A DNA stretch of 64,000 bases from Symbiodinium natans. Taxonomy: Eukaryota; Sar; Dinophyceae; Suessiales; Symbiodiniaceae. Within the stretch, counting starts at the first letter, position 1. Each line of letters starts with the position of its first letter. The notes under the pieces were generated by a model, which was not told where the DNA came from, ran no database searches, and saw nothing but the letters and a program-made list of their open reading frames with translations. Positions 49,857 through 60,089 of this stretch are shown here, in pieces. Position numbers and translations under genes: made by a program. The stretch is taken from NCBI GenBank assembly GCA_905221605.1, contig CAJNDS010002734.1, forward strand, positions 310,001-374,000, read 5' to 3'.

Positions 49857-49859
49857 CGC

Positions 49860-52440
49860 GGGGGGCCGTCAACTCGGCTGATGGCTGGTGACCCGCTGTT
49901 CCGTTGCAAGCGGCCCACGCCTCCACAGTGAAGGAGCCTGCACCAAGAGGGTTGGTACGGGTGGGAAGCATGGAAAGACGGCAACTTTAAGAAACTCAGT
50001 AAGAACAAGCTGTGAGTGCAGGCTGCATGCACATGTTCAGGTCAGGAACGCCCTCTTAGGAACTTGAACGCTGACACATGCTTCGACCAAAACCTACAGC
50101 CAATCTTGCTGCCAGCATTGCCCGCATGGCTATGGCAGCGTGCCGTCGCACTGCAAGGCTCCCCAAACTCTAACCCTAAACCCTAAACCCTAAACCCTAA
50201 AATAAACCAGTGAAAAGAAAAGACCAGCCTGATGGGTTTGCCAAGTACTCAAAGGGAACGTCGCTTGAGCTGTGTCCATCAAATAGCCACCTCACAACTC
50301 TGCTTCGCGGTATGCCCAGGGATGAAGCAATGTACCAGGATGGGCGATTTGGCCCTAGAATCCCCATAATCCACCCTATAAAGGGCCTTTTTAAGGGGTT
50401 ATAGGGTTTAATAGCCCGTCCCCATAATCAACCCTATCAAGGGCCTTGTTAAGGGGGTTATAGGGCCTAACAGCCCGTCCTGGTATTCTCTGCGTTCAGG
50501 TTAGGTCTTCGAACTCCCGACTCCTCGGAACAAAGTGACACAGCACACCTGATGATTCTACGAGGGGGATTTTCGGGGGGCCACGGTTGGAACCCACCCC
50601 CTCCTTTTAGGGTTTAGGGTTTAGGGTTTAGGGTTTAGGGTTTAGGGTTTAGGGTTTAGGGTTTAGGGTAAAGGGCTTTTGACCGCAAACCGCGCGGGCG
50701 AGCATGAAGAACAACTATCAGCAGGCCTTCAGCCCGCCGCTCGGAGATCCCTTTGGTCCAGAGTTAGCTAAGCAGGCACGGTCCACATGCATTGAGCCAC
50801 TGTGAACCCTACACCCTTAAGTTGCTGAGGAACTGCAGCTCGGCGCTGTTAGATACCGGGTCGGAATATCACAACGAAGTTGGTAGCTGCAAGCTCAGCT
50901 GGACTCTGCTGCTGCAGGCCTTCTCGCCTGACTTGCAGAATCCATTTCTTAGAGCTTTGGTGCTCTAACTCTGGCATCTACTTGCCATCGCAAGGGGACA
51001 CGGCCATCTTGCCAACGTGGGAAATCACAGGTTCCCGGCACGTGCAACCCTTCGGGCTCTCTCTCTCTCTCTCTCTCCCTCCCTCTCTCTCTCGCGTTTA
51101 CGTGTGTGCAAACGTGACACTGGGGAAAACTTTTTGGAGTGTACTGTCATGTGCTGGCGAAAACTCAGGAACTCCTTCGGGGTTGAGACAGGGTCAGAGG
51201 TGCGCAGCTCCGTGAACTCAAGGTAGGAAAGTAGATGTGCTCTGGCGGGGCGTCTCTGTAGGTCGCGAATATGTCAGGCCTTTCATGGCCAACCCGCGGG
51301 GGGCGTAGGCATGCCGCCCTGGAATACCTGTGACTGTGGCAAGAGGCCTCCATTTCAAAGGACATTCATTCAAGCCGTGGCAGGCTCGGATACCTGCTCT
51401 AAAAGCGCTCGAAACGGCAATTTGCCGAAGGCTAAGTCGGCTAAATCTTCAGAATCTTGCCGTCAAGCATTGAAGCTTGACAACCACAGCGAGCAAAGAA
51501 ATGCCTTGCGATTGCACGCGGCACTAAACAAAACTATGGTAGGACAATCGTGCATTAATTGTGGACCGCTGGCCGCACAGCCTTTTTGGCCCAACTGATC
51601 TTCTCAGCGACGCTGTGCGGGTACAAAAATGTTGCGCGGCGTCTGGCATGGAGATTACTCATCCAGTGCTCCGGGAAGCCCAGTTGGTGCGCCGATCCTT
51701 CGTCAAGGGCTTGAGTCTTCTGGCAAGATCCATGCAGGCTCTGAAACCCTATAGTTTGTTACAACATGCTGCGCATCTCAAGTAAGCCATGTCTCAGAGA
51801 ACCGCTGTACTCTGGTGGGTCTGGAGTCTCCAACTTTGGTGCTCTTGGTGGCGACGTATCTCCATTGGCTCCGATCGCCTCGGCTGAACCGTGTGATACG
51901 CTGTAATTATGGGGGTTGACGAAAATAAGGGACCGCCAATAATAGAGCCCCCAAATAGTAGGACTCCCTTATATCATATAATAAGGACCCCAGTAAGGTA
52001 CCCCTAATATCGTAACCCCCATTTATAGGGCCACCCCTAATATCGTAAACCCCCATATATAGGGCCCCCTTAGATCATCCCTTAAAGGGTATAGGTCCCG
52101 AGTTCCCCCTTTATATTTCCCTTAAAAGGTGCTAAGGCCACATGTCAGTGCCGAGCATGGCACCTGCACTTTGGCCATCTGGCGCTTGAGGCGGCGTGCC
52201 TGATGTCACTCTGCAAAGTTTCAGTCAAGTGGGAAACGGCCTCTGCATGCCCTGTAGTTTAGGGTTTAGGGTTTAGGGTTTAGGGTTTAGGGTTTAGGGT
52301 TTAGGGGGTTTCTATGCTGCGTTCTACCCAAGGGCTGTGTGAGAGTTCTCCCCACGTCTCTCCCTCGCCTCCTGAAGGACGCCGCGATAAACCGCGATTC
52401 GCACGCAGTAGCGCCGAACAATCCTCGGCTGCTCAACCTG
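49860..52440. other. Mostly unassigned, repeat-rich stretch
   Basis: Contains a tandem pair of the GGGCGATTTGGCCC element (50339-50480), a TTTAGGG array (50607-50670), a CT microsatellite (51058-51094) and a full GGGGGTTT-family element (51912-52010, then a partly duplicated right end to 52070). Plus-strand frames at 51311-51785 are open (one reads EAQLVRRSFVKGLSLLARSM) but no family is recognised and no splice pattern was found. Confidence 0.5.
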
Positions 52441-52441
52441 A

Positions 52442-52548
52442 AGCCTTCGCTGTACCCTAAACCCTAAACCCTAAACCCTAAACCCTAAACCCTAAACCCT
52501 AAACCCTAAACCCTAAACCCTAAACCCTAAACCCTAAACCCTAAACCC
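52442..52548. repeat. CCCTAAA array, about 15 units
   Basis: Long pure array 3' of the potassium-channel gene. A seven-unit TTTAGGG array in the other orientation lies at 52257-52310. Confidence 0.96.
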
Positions 52549-52732
52549 CAATCCATTTTCGGGGGGCACTTGGGACAGCTCCGGGACTCGCAGCCAAGAT
52601 TCTGTCCCAGCTCTGGGCTGGTAAAGCGGCACTCGTGTATCACATGCCTTAGATTCAGATGGACAAGGCCGCACTACTTGAAGCCACCTGTGTGCGAAAT
52701 CACGGCTGGCCATCACGCTTGTGAGCAGCCCA

Positions 52733-54965
52733 GCGGCATCAGGTCTGCGCGAGACAAAGACAAAACCTCGATGTATGTCAAGGTGTAGCCGGTGACAGGA
52801 TGGATGAGAGACGTATCCTTGGCGAGGAATCAGCCAGGAATTCAGTCACTGACTGTTGTCCCTGGAGATTGAGTCCCCAAGCATCCCCCCCCCCCCCCCC
52901 CCAGAATACTCAATATCCCTGCACCCTAAACAATTCTTTCATGCTCGTCGGGCGAAACTTGGTGAGGGGCCAGCTAGGGCGTTCTTGGGGGACGGGTCGC
53001 CCTCAACGCACGGAGGCCCGGCAAACCTAAACCCGGAAACCATTTCGGGGAGTTTCTGAAATTAGGGCTACGTTCTCGGGGTCCGCACTAAGGGGGGATC
53101 CTACTGTTTGCGGATCTATAACCCTAAACCCTGAACCCTGAACCCTACACCCTACACCCTAAACCTAATATTGGGGGTCCCCCATTTTCGTAAGCCCCCA
53201 GCTTCTCGTCTTGGGGTGAAGCGCTCCGAGGCCGGATGGCATCATTCGCTTATCACAAGCAGAGTTGGTTTAGGGTTTAGGGTTTAGGGTTTAGGGTTTA
53301 GGGTTTAGGGTTTAGGGGCTTAGGGTTTAGGATTGAGGGTTGATTCTGAGTAGGTCAAGGATCCCACAACACAAAATCTTCGCCCCAGACTTCTCCATGA
53401 GATCGCACTCTGCTGTTCAAGGCCACTAAGCCCTTGGACAGGATGTACAGCACCTTAGGCGGAGCGGTCACCAGCTAAAAAACGTCTGTGAAGTTCGGTG
53501 GCAACAGCACCAACCTAACATTACTTGAAGGCTCGTGTGGGATGTTCCCCCTTATACTAACAGTCCTTCATAGGGATTATCATAGGGGCTACTAGAATCC
53601 CTTTTAAGGAGCTGCTAGTATCATTCAGGGGGAGCATCCCAGAAACCTCGTGGTTGTAAGGAGCTGCGTCTGAGCAGTATGGTGGGAACCCTAAGCCCTA
53701 AACCCTAAACCCTAAAAGGGCACCTGCACGTTGGTGAAGGCTTCCCGCTGCGCGAAGGCTCCGAAGGAGAGCATCTTCGACACGTGCGCCACGCATGCCT
53801 GATATGGCTCGGTGTGCCTGCCCATCCGCTCCTGCCTCCTGATGAAGTTCATGAACTTGTTAAAGAAATGCACCTTCTGAAGCCAAGCGAAGTTGGTTGC
53901 AATGCACACCTCAGACTGCAGCTGGGGACTCATACGATCCAGGAGAGCCTGGCGAGCCATTACGAGGGATTGATGCTTGTTCTGCAGGAAGAAGCTTCGC
54001 AGCCGGCAGCACAAGTCGTACGGAAGCCCCTGGTCGCGCATCATCAGATTGAGGTGATGCATCCGCTTTCTGAAGACGTGACTCTCGGCAGTCAGGTCAT
54101 GGACAATGGCTGCGACCTCACCAATGACATAAGCCCAAGCCAACCCAGCCGAGAGGATTATTACACAGCAGATGGTTCGCTCCAGCATGTTCGCAGGCCC
54201 GATGTCTCCGTAGCCCACGGAGGTTAGGGTATAGCTGCAGAAGTAGAAGGAGGATAGGTAGACTCGCCATGGCGAGTCTCGAGTATTGATCCCGATGGCA
54301 CGATCCTCTTCTGCGATGCCATCGATCCATGAGGGATGGTCTTCATCCCCCAAGCCTTAGTTGCTGAGATCATAAGCCTCATTAGGGTTTAGGGTTTAGG
54401 GTTTAGGGTTTCGGGTTTAGGGTTTCGGGTTTCGGGTTTAGGGTTCCCACAAAAGTGAGAAAAAAGGTGTACTTATTCAGCTACTAAGAAACTCAGGGTC
54501 ATGGCCCAGAGGCATGCCAGCCAGTGGCAAACGAAGGCCAAGATCAACAAGAACCGAGTCAGAGCCATCTGCTGGTATGGTATCGACAGTGGCACCTCAA
54601 TCTTGTGCATGAACCTTAGACAGGCTCAGAATAGGGTTTAGGGTTTAGGGTTTAGGGTTTAGGGCTGTGAGGGTTTAGGGGTTGTGTAGAGTAGCGCTGG
54701 CTTGTTGCAACCTAGCACCCTGACAACAAGACACTGTCGCGAGTAAAAGGAGGAAGAAAGGGAAAACAAAGGCAGTACAAAACAATTAGGGTTGGTTTCT
54801 GCTTTAGGGTTTAGGGTTATAACAGGGGCTGCATTAAGTGAGCCCAGGTTCTGGGAGGACTTGGCCAGACGCATGATCTTCACAAGGCGCAGCGTTCGCA
54901 GCCTGACAGCGGACCGCTCTATCCCCAAACCCTAAACCCGAATGGACCTCTCACCCCTCCTTTAA

Positions 54966-54997
<32 letters not shown>

Positions 54998-57200
54998 GTG
55001 CTGCTGGCCAAGAAACACCTTGAGACTCTGAAGCTCGTCCAGCTGTTTCGATTGAATGGCCAGGGTGAACAAGTCAAAAGGGATCAGGGTCACCAAGTCG
55101 AGAAAGAACCAGGATTTCCTAAGTGTGGGCTTGTTGAGGGGTTAGGGTTTAGGGCTAGGATTTAGGCTTTAGGGTTTAGGGCCCTTGTACGTAGATGCAG
55201 CGGGCCTCCATTGATACGAGGGAAGTTGAAGAACTGCAGCTTCTAAGATCAGCAAAGTATCAGGTAGTGACACCAGATCTTCCTCAATCGAACCTCCCAG
55301 ACGATTCCATGAGTGGTCGATTTTGGAAAGGTCGTGAAGAACTGAAGCACCATGTCGACGAGAAACCTGTGCCGTCTTCAGCTCTCAGCGGCAGATTCAA
55401 GGCCCGCAACGCAAAGAAAACGACAGGAATAACCTAATGCCCTTTCATTAGTGGATAGGATTAGGGGGACCCTTGCGGATATAAAGACAGTTCAGAAGGG
55501 GTTCCTTTTGAGGGTCCCCCTTATCCTACCTAGGAATCATGTGCTGCCATGGCCACACACAGTCCACGCACAGGCCAATGACCAGAATCCTCAGGAGGGG
55601 ATCAAGAGAATCTTAAACCTTAGGGTTTAGGGTTTAAGGTTTAGGGTTTAGGGTTTAGCGTTTAGGATTTAGGATTTAGGGTTTAGGGTATAGGGTGAAT
55701 GGGGATCATACACCCGATTCTGCTCTAATTCCTACTAAGATATAAGATGGACAAGCTCAAGCCCGTTTTTTTCTTGCATTGATGTACTTCTCCAACGAGA
55801 GAAGAAGTTGGCGTAGCTACACTCCTTGGCTTTTCTGCTGTCCCTAAACCCTAAACCCTAAACCCTAAACCCTAAACCAAGGATCGCATCCACCTCCAGC
55901 TCCAGCAAGCCCACCTGGAAGGGTGTCACCTGAGCTGGGTTTAGGGTTTAGGGTTTAGGGTTTCGGGTTTAGGCTTTAGGGTGTAGGGCTAAACCCTTCA
56001 CCCCTTTCTGCCTCTGGGCTCGCAGCGTTCTTTTTTCGCGGACAAATGCCCGAAACCCTATAAAGAAACTTCCACCAAACATGTGCGAAGGCGTCGTATA
56101 TTCTAGTAGAAGTGCGCCAAGCATGTCGCGACAGATTTCACAGCGACGTGCTAGCTCATGCGCAGCGCCATGCTGCTCTGATGCAACACTTAATTGCAAC
56201 AATGACCCTTGCCGTAGTCGTAGCCCCAAACCCTAAAGCCTTTATCCTGGTGACAAGACGTCTGGCACAGGTCACGACTCCTTGCGGCCACAGCCACAAT
56301 GGCCACGAAGATTAAGGCCACCCCCACGACCATCTGCGCAAGGCGTTGGGACGACTTTTGCAAGGATTTAGGAGTTCTCAGTTTCGGTTTGGGGCTTTTT
56401 GCCAACCGCCCAGCCGACCAGCCACACTGCCAGGTAACGATGTCGGGATGCGAGGTGCTTAGGGTTTGGGGCTTAGGGGCTTGCAGCGCAGCATCCATCT
56501 TCCTTGGCTTAAGCCCCGGCAACCTCCCTTGCCTCACCTCACCGCCAGGACCCCTTCATTGCATGGGCCTGCCATGCAGATGCTGCTGCATTCCGATCAG
56601 GGTTGATGATGTACCACGGCCTTGAGTGAAGCTCGACAGGCATTTTCTTGTCAGGGAGAGGAGAACGCTTGCTGTTCACGCAGCTGCTTTGTTCAGTCAT
56701 CAAAGGCAGCAAGCCAAGATGACAAAGGTGGATGGCTAAGACAACACTTCCAATGCAGCTTCGGTGCTTGGAGTAGATGTAATTCTTGGTCTTCTGCGCT
56801 CTCAGGATAGAGAACTTGATCTCCTTCTCCTCACCCTTTAAGGCGCCCTGCACAGGAACAGGCAGGAAAAAAACAGATGAAAGTCCAGTGCTGCAACCCG
56901 ACCGACCGACCCCTGTAGCCAGCGGCTATCCCAGACACGCCACCTCAAACTTCGAGACACCTTACTTGGAGGTTCATGGTACGTTTAGGGGTTTGGGCTT
57001 TTTGTCGGTTTAGGCTTATTACCAATTATAGTTGTACTTATAACTGTACTTATGACCATATTGGGGCAGTTCAGGGGCTTAAAAGTACTGCTATAATTGG
57101 TTAAGAATCTATCATGAACCTCCAAGTACACGTGTGCACCATGTACCTCACAGGCCTGCACTTGCTCTCCCTGTTGAACTGAGATTCGTGGCTGGCCGCT
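52733..57200 (-). CDS. Voltage-gated potassium channel with cyclic-nucleotide-binding domain
   Basis: Six-segment CNG/EAG/HCN-type K+ channel. Exons: 57147 to about 57200; 56748-56847; 56569-56646 (SRPWYIINPDRN, pre-S1); 56298-56333 plus 55886-55929 (VALIFVAI|VTPFQVGLLE, S1); 55557-55589 plus 55262-55365 (GLCVDC...FLVDMVLQFFTT, S2; RLRKIWCHYL); 55019-55118 (KSWFFLDLVTLIPFDL, S3); about 54845-54916 (RSAVRLRTLRLVKIMRL, S4 with six regularly spaced Arg/Lys); 54493-54614 (LLILAFVCHWLACLWAMT, S5); 53724-54355 (TLTSVGYGDI selectivity filter, S6, C-linker); about 53357-53453 (VLYILSKGLVALN...GEVWGEDFVL, nucleotide-binding fold); about 52733-52790 (LTYIEVLSLSRADL). Phases agree at nearly all junctions with GT, GC and GA donors. 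GYGD indicates K+ selectivity. Ligand binding is unproven. A coiled-coil start exon at 59956-60086 may be its true N-terminus. Confidence 0.93.
53052..53215 (+). mobile_element. GGGGGTTT-family element with a telomeric array inside
   Basis: Ends GGGAGTTTCTGAAATTAGGG and CCCCCATTTTCGTAAGCCCCC. In intact copies GGATCTATATTGGGGGTCCC is continuous; here CCCTAAACCCTGAACCCTGA and further units (about 53119-53167) split it after GGATCTATA. It lies in a K+-channel intron. Confidence 0.8.
53270..53335. repeat. TTTAGGG array in a K+-channel intron
   Basis: Seven units, then variants, ending about 20 bp from the exon that encodes GEVWGEDFVL. Confidence 0.95.
53554..53643. mobile_element. TGGGATGTTCCCCC-family element with 6-bp duplication
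   Basis: CTCGTG occurs on both flanks. Ends TGGGATGTTCCCCCTTATAC and GGGGGAGCATCCCAGAAAC. It lies inside the K+-channel intron 53454-53723, which is itself flanked by GTGC direct repeats. Confidence 0.75.
54356..54488 (-). mobile_element. CTTAGTWGCTGA introner whose interior is a telomeric array
   Basis: Terminal inverted repeats CTTAGTTGCTGA (54356-54367) and TCAGCTACTAAG (54477-54488). Flanks AAGC and AAAC are a 4-bp duplication with one mismatch. The middle (54383-54446) is TTTAGGG plus TTTCGGG units. Splicing from the upstream GTTT to the terminal AAG joins WAMTLS to LGDEDHPSW in frame between S5 and the pore of the K+ channel. Confidence 0.85.
54965..54998. repeat. Poly-C tract of about 30 bases
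   Basis: Within the intron between the S3 and S4 exons. Its length in the assembly may be unreliable. Confidence 0.9.
55457..55536. mobile_element. AGGGGGACCCTTG-family element, copy 2
   Basis: TTAGGGGGACCCTTGCGGAT and TTTGAGGGTCCCCCTTATCC are inverted ends; interior CAGTTCAGAAGGGGTTCC. In a K+-channel intron between the two S2 exons. Confidence 0.75.
56965..57126. mobile_element. CTTGGAGG-family element with TA duplication
   Basis: CTTGGAGGTTCATGGTACGT ... ATCATGAACCTCCAAG with TA on both sides. A short TTTAGGG unit lies in its left arm. Sits in the first recognised K+-channel intron. Confidence 0.85.
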
Positions 57201-58429
57201 CTCTCTTGCATTTGGGGCTCTGGGGGGTTCGGTGCTAGAAGCAGCAAGGATACGAACTGAAACTGGCCCAATCTGTGCAAGTCAAGGCCATTGACACGGA
57301 TACTTGGATTGGTAAATTCATTGCTGTTGATGTCCGTGCGCCCCTCTTTCTACCAAGCCTTCGCCCAGTGTTCAACAAATCGTCATGGCAGACTCGCTGC
57401 GGGCTTCTTTGCGAGTGGGCACTCCAGGGACATTCGCCGGGACTCTCTTTCGGCTTCCCGTGGGGTTTGGGGTTTAGGGTTTAGGATGGGCATTTCAAGG
57501 GGCGCTCCAATGGGCACTCCAGGGAGCCTCGAGATCTCTGGCTAAGAAGGGATTTCGGGGGCGGGACGACGGGCGAGGCGAGGAGGAGCATGGTTGTCAC
57601 AATCAACCCCACAGGGTGGGGAATTGTATATGCGCAGTACTGTACATGAATATCTTTAGTACTATATGTATGGTCAGCATCACTGCCCCCCCCCCCCCCC
57701 CAACCCCCAAGGTCCGGCCCCCGCTGTGGGTTTAAGGCTCAAGGTTCTCAAGGTTGTGCCTCGGGTTCTTAGAATGTGTTTAGGGTTGCAGGCTTTCGGC
57801 GGTAGGCTTCGGAAGAGGGTTTTGGTTGGGGGCGGGGAGGTGGGCCATGGGGGGCCATGGGGGCCGGGGGGGGGAGGTACACACACGCGACACAGAGCCG
57901 AAGCCCTAAACCCTAAACCCTAATCCGAGCACCTGTTTAATTGGGGTGGGGGGGCCCCCCCGCCACAATAAGGAAGGCAGGGTTCCGCAATAGTTGGACC
58001 ATGGCCCCGTATGGTTTCTCCTCTATTAACAAACAATAAGAACGCAGATGCCGCAGATGTTTCACAGATCGAAATTGCAGCACACAAGACAAAAAAAGGC
58101 CACCCATGAGATTTTGCGAACCCCCCCCAAAAAAGACTCTTTAAATGTGGGCGGTTGTCTCCAGCCGAAATCCACCCTAATGGAAAGTAGTCTTCCGGCA
58201 GGCTTCCGGGTAAAAAAAATCTCTTTAAATATGGGGGGTTTGATTAAACAGGTGCTCGGATTAAACCCTCAACCCTCGGCTCTCGCCTCGTTTCCCTCCG
58301 AGGTTGCGCTCACTTGGCGGGTCAGTGCCGAGGTTAGCCTTCCCGATGGAACTCGTGACACCGGCGGCTTCGGGAGCTCCTGGCACAGGCACTTAAAAAG
58401 GGCTTATAAGTTATTTAGGGTTTAGGGTT

Positions 58430-58475
58430 TAGGGTTTAGGGTTTAGGGTTTAGGGTTTAGTGTTTAGGGTTGAGG
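58430..58475. repeat. TTTAGGG array
   Basis: Six units grading into TTTAGTG and TTGAGGG variants, followed by G-rich telomere-like decay to about 58580. Confidence 0.92.
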
Positions 58476-58679
58476 GTTGACGGCTTGTAAGGGCTAAGGG
58501 CTTACGGTTAAGGGTTTTGGCTTGAAAGGACTTGTATAAGGGTTTGTAAGGATGGATGAGGGTTTATACCGTTTAGAATGCTGGAGCTCTTGTGCAGGGC
58601 TCTACGGCAACGCTGTTGGGCTAAGGCTGCTGCGACAAAACCCTAAACCCTGAACCCTAAACCCTAAGGATCGGGAAAC

Positions 58680-60086
58680 CTTGATCGGGTCGACGAAGTC
58701 ATACTTTTCCGTGTCGCTCATGAAGTTCTGGCTCAAGCCCAACATGTTGCCAGTAGCCTTCTTCGACAGGGGTTCAGGGGTTTAGGGTTTAGGGCTTATG
58801 GGTTTAGGGACAGGAACACCCCGCTGCCGACCTTGCATTTGCACTGGGATGCACATCGGATGCCAAGTAGAATCAGCTGCAAAAGATGCAACAAAAAAAG
58901 GGGGGGTGCCTTCTTCGCCGGAGCCCTGGCTGCTTGCCTCAAGCCGGAGCTAAGCAACTCCGCACTCCGTCCTTAGCACATGTGCAGCATGAGATCGTCG
59001 CGTCAAACCTCGGTATATGTCATGTGCCCTAAACCCTAAACCCTAAACCCTAAACCCTAAACCCCTCCCCCTTGCAGCCCTGCAGCCACCCTCAGAACTG
59101 TGGAGCACAGCTCCCCACGATGAAGTTCCTGATCGGGCTGCTCCTGTCAGTGGTTGGGGTTTAGGGTTTAGGGTTTAGGGTTTAGGGTTTAGGGTTTAGG
59201 GTTTAGGGTTCAGGGTTTAGGGTTCAGGGTTCAGGGTTCAGGGTTCAGGGTTCAGGGTCTAGGGTCTAGGGTCTAGGGTCTAGGGTTTAGGGTTTAGGGT
59301 TTAGGGTTCACTCAGCTGCGCGCATGATTCACGTGGTCAGCAGCATGGCACCAGAAACACTGCTTCGAAAAACGCCCCATCACTTACTCAAACGACTTTC
59401 TTGTAGATTACCTAAGAATCCTACAATGGGTCTTATCGTAAGAAGTCATCAGCGACAACAGACGAAGCAACAGATCGAACACCTAGATGCATCGAAACAC
59501 GGAAAAGACACATCGTGCCGGTCCATCTCTTGGACATACTAAGAGTGTTTACGATATTATGGGGGGGGGGTGCCTTCTTGGGGGGTCCTGTTACATAGGG
59601 GATCCTACTATTTGGGGGGATCTACTTGGACGTTCATGGTACTTATGAACCAAGTGGGCCTTATGAGTGGGTTGTAAGAGTGTTGTAAGTACACTTATGA
59701 TTGGTTAATAAGTACCATGAACCTCCAAGTAGCCCTAAACCCTAAACCCTAAACCCTAAACCCAGTACCACGAACCTCCAGGTATTTTAGGGGTCCCCTA
59801 CGTTCGTAAACCCCCCCATAGAAAGTCACGCAAGCAGCCTGGAAGTGGCACACATGGAGCCGATTGCATCGCCTGCGCCATCCCCGGATCCTCAGCACTG
59901 TAGGGTTTAGGGTTTAGGGGGTTTAGGGTTTAGGGTCAGACGTTGCTTGACTCACCTATTTTCTAAGAGTTGCCGAGGGACGCCCCCCAACCTCTGCACT
60001 TCCTGCCGGAGCTTGCGCAGCTCAGCCGTCTGCTCGTCAAACTCCAGGCAAAGCTGGTTGAGCAACTCCCGGACGCGGGTCTCCAT
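58680..60086 (-). CDS. Coiled-coil N-terminal exons, possibly the start of the K+ channel
   Basis: Start exon 59956-60086 (ATG; RVRELLNQLCLEFDEQTAEL then RKLRQEVQRL, strong coiled coil), donor AATAG|GTGAGTC. Next exon about 59837-59903 joins in frame (SAEDPGMAQAMQSAPCVPLP). Exon 58680 to about 58772 reads NMLGLSQNFMSDTEKYDFVD. All are collinear with the channel exons that begin at 57200, and no stop or new start intervenes that I can see. A coiled-coil N-terminus would be unusual but plausible. It may instead be a separate small gene. Confidence 0.5.
59158..59310. repeat. Blockwise variant telomeric array
   Basis: Seven TTTAGGG units, then a block of six mainly TTCAGGG units, then four TCTAGGG units, then TTTAGGG again. 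Variants occur in runs rather than singly. Confidence 0.96.
59550..59822 (+). mobile_element. GGGGGTTT-family element split by a nested element and telomeric units
   Basis: Left part TTCTTGGGGGGTCCTGTTAC, TACTATTTGGGGGGATC; right part TTTAGGGGTCCCCTACGTTC, GTAAACCCCCC. Inserted at TA between them is a CTTGGAGG-family element (59625-59729), then four CCCTAAA units and a second partial right end (CAGTACCACGAACCTCCAGG). Confidence 0.8.
59625..59729. mobile_element. CTTGGAGG-family element, nested
   Basis: CTTGGACGTTCATGGTACTT ... GTACCATGAACCTCCAAG, TA on both flanks. Confidence 0.85.
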
Positions 60087-60089
60087 GGC

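Noticed and set aside
49573..49971. Poly-Pro and poly-Gly frames
   Set aside because: Produced by the poly-G tract at 49738-49856; no flanking coding signal.
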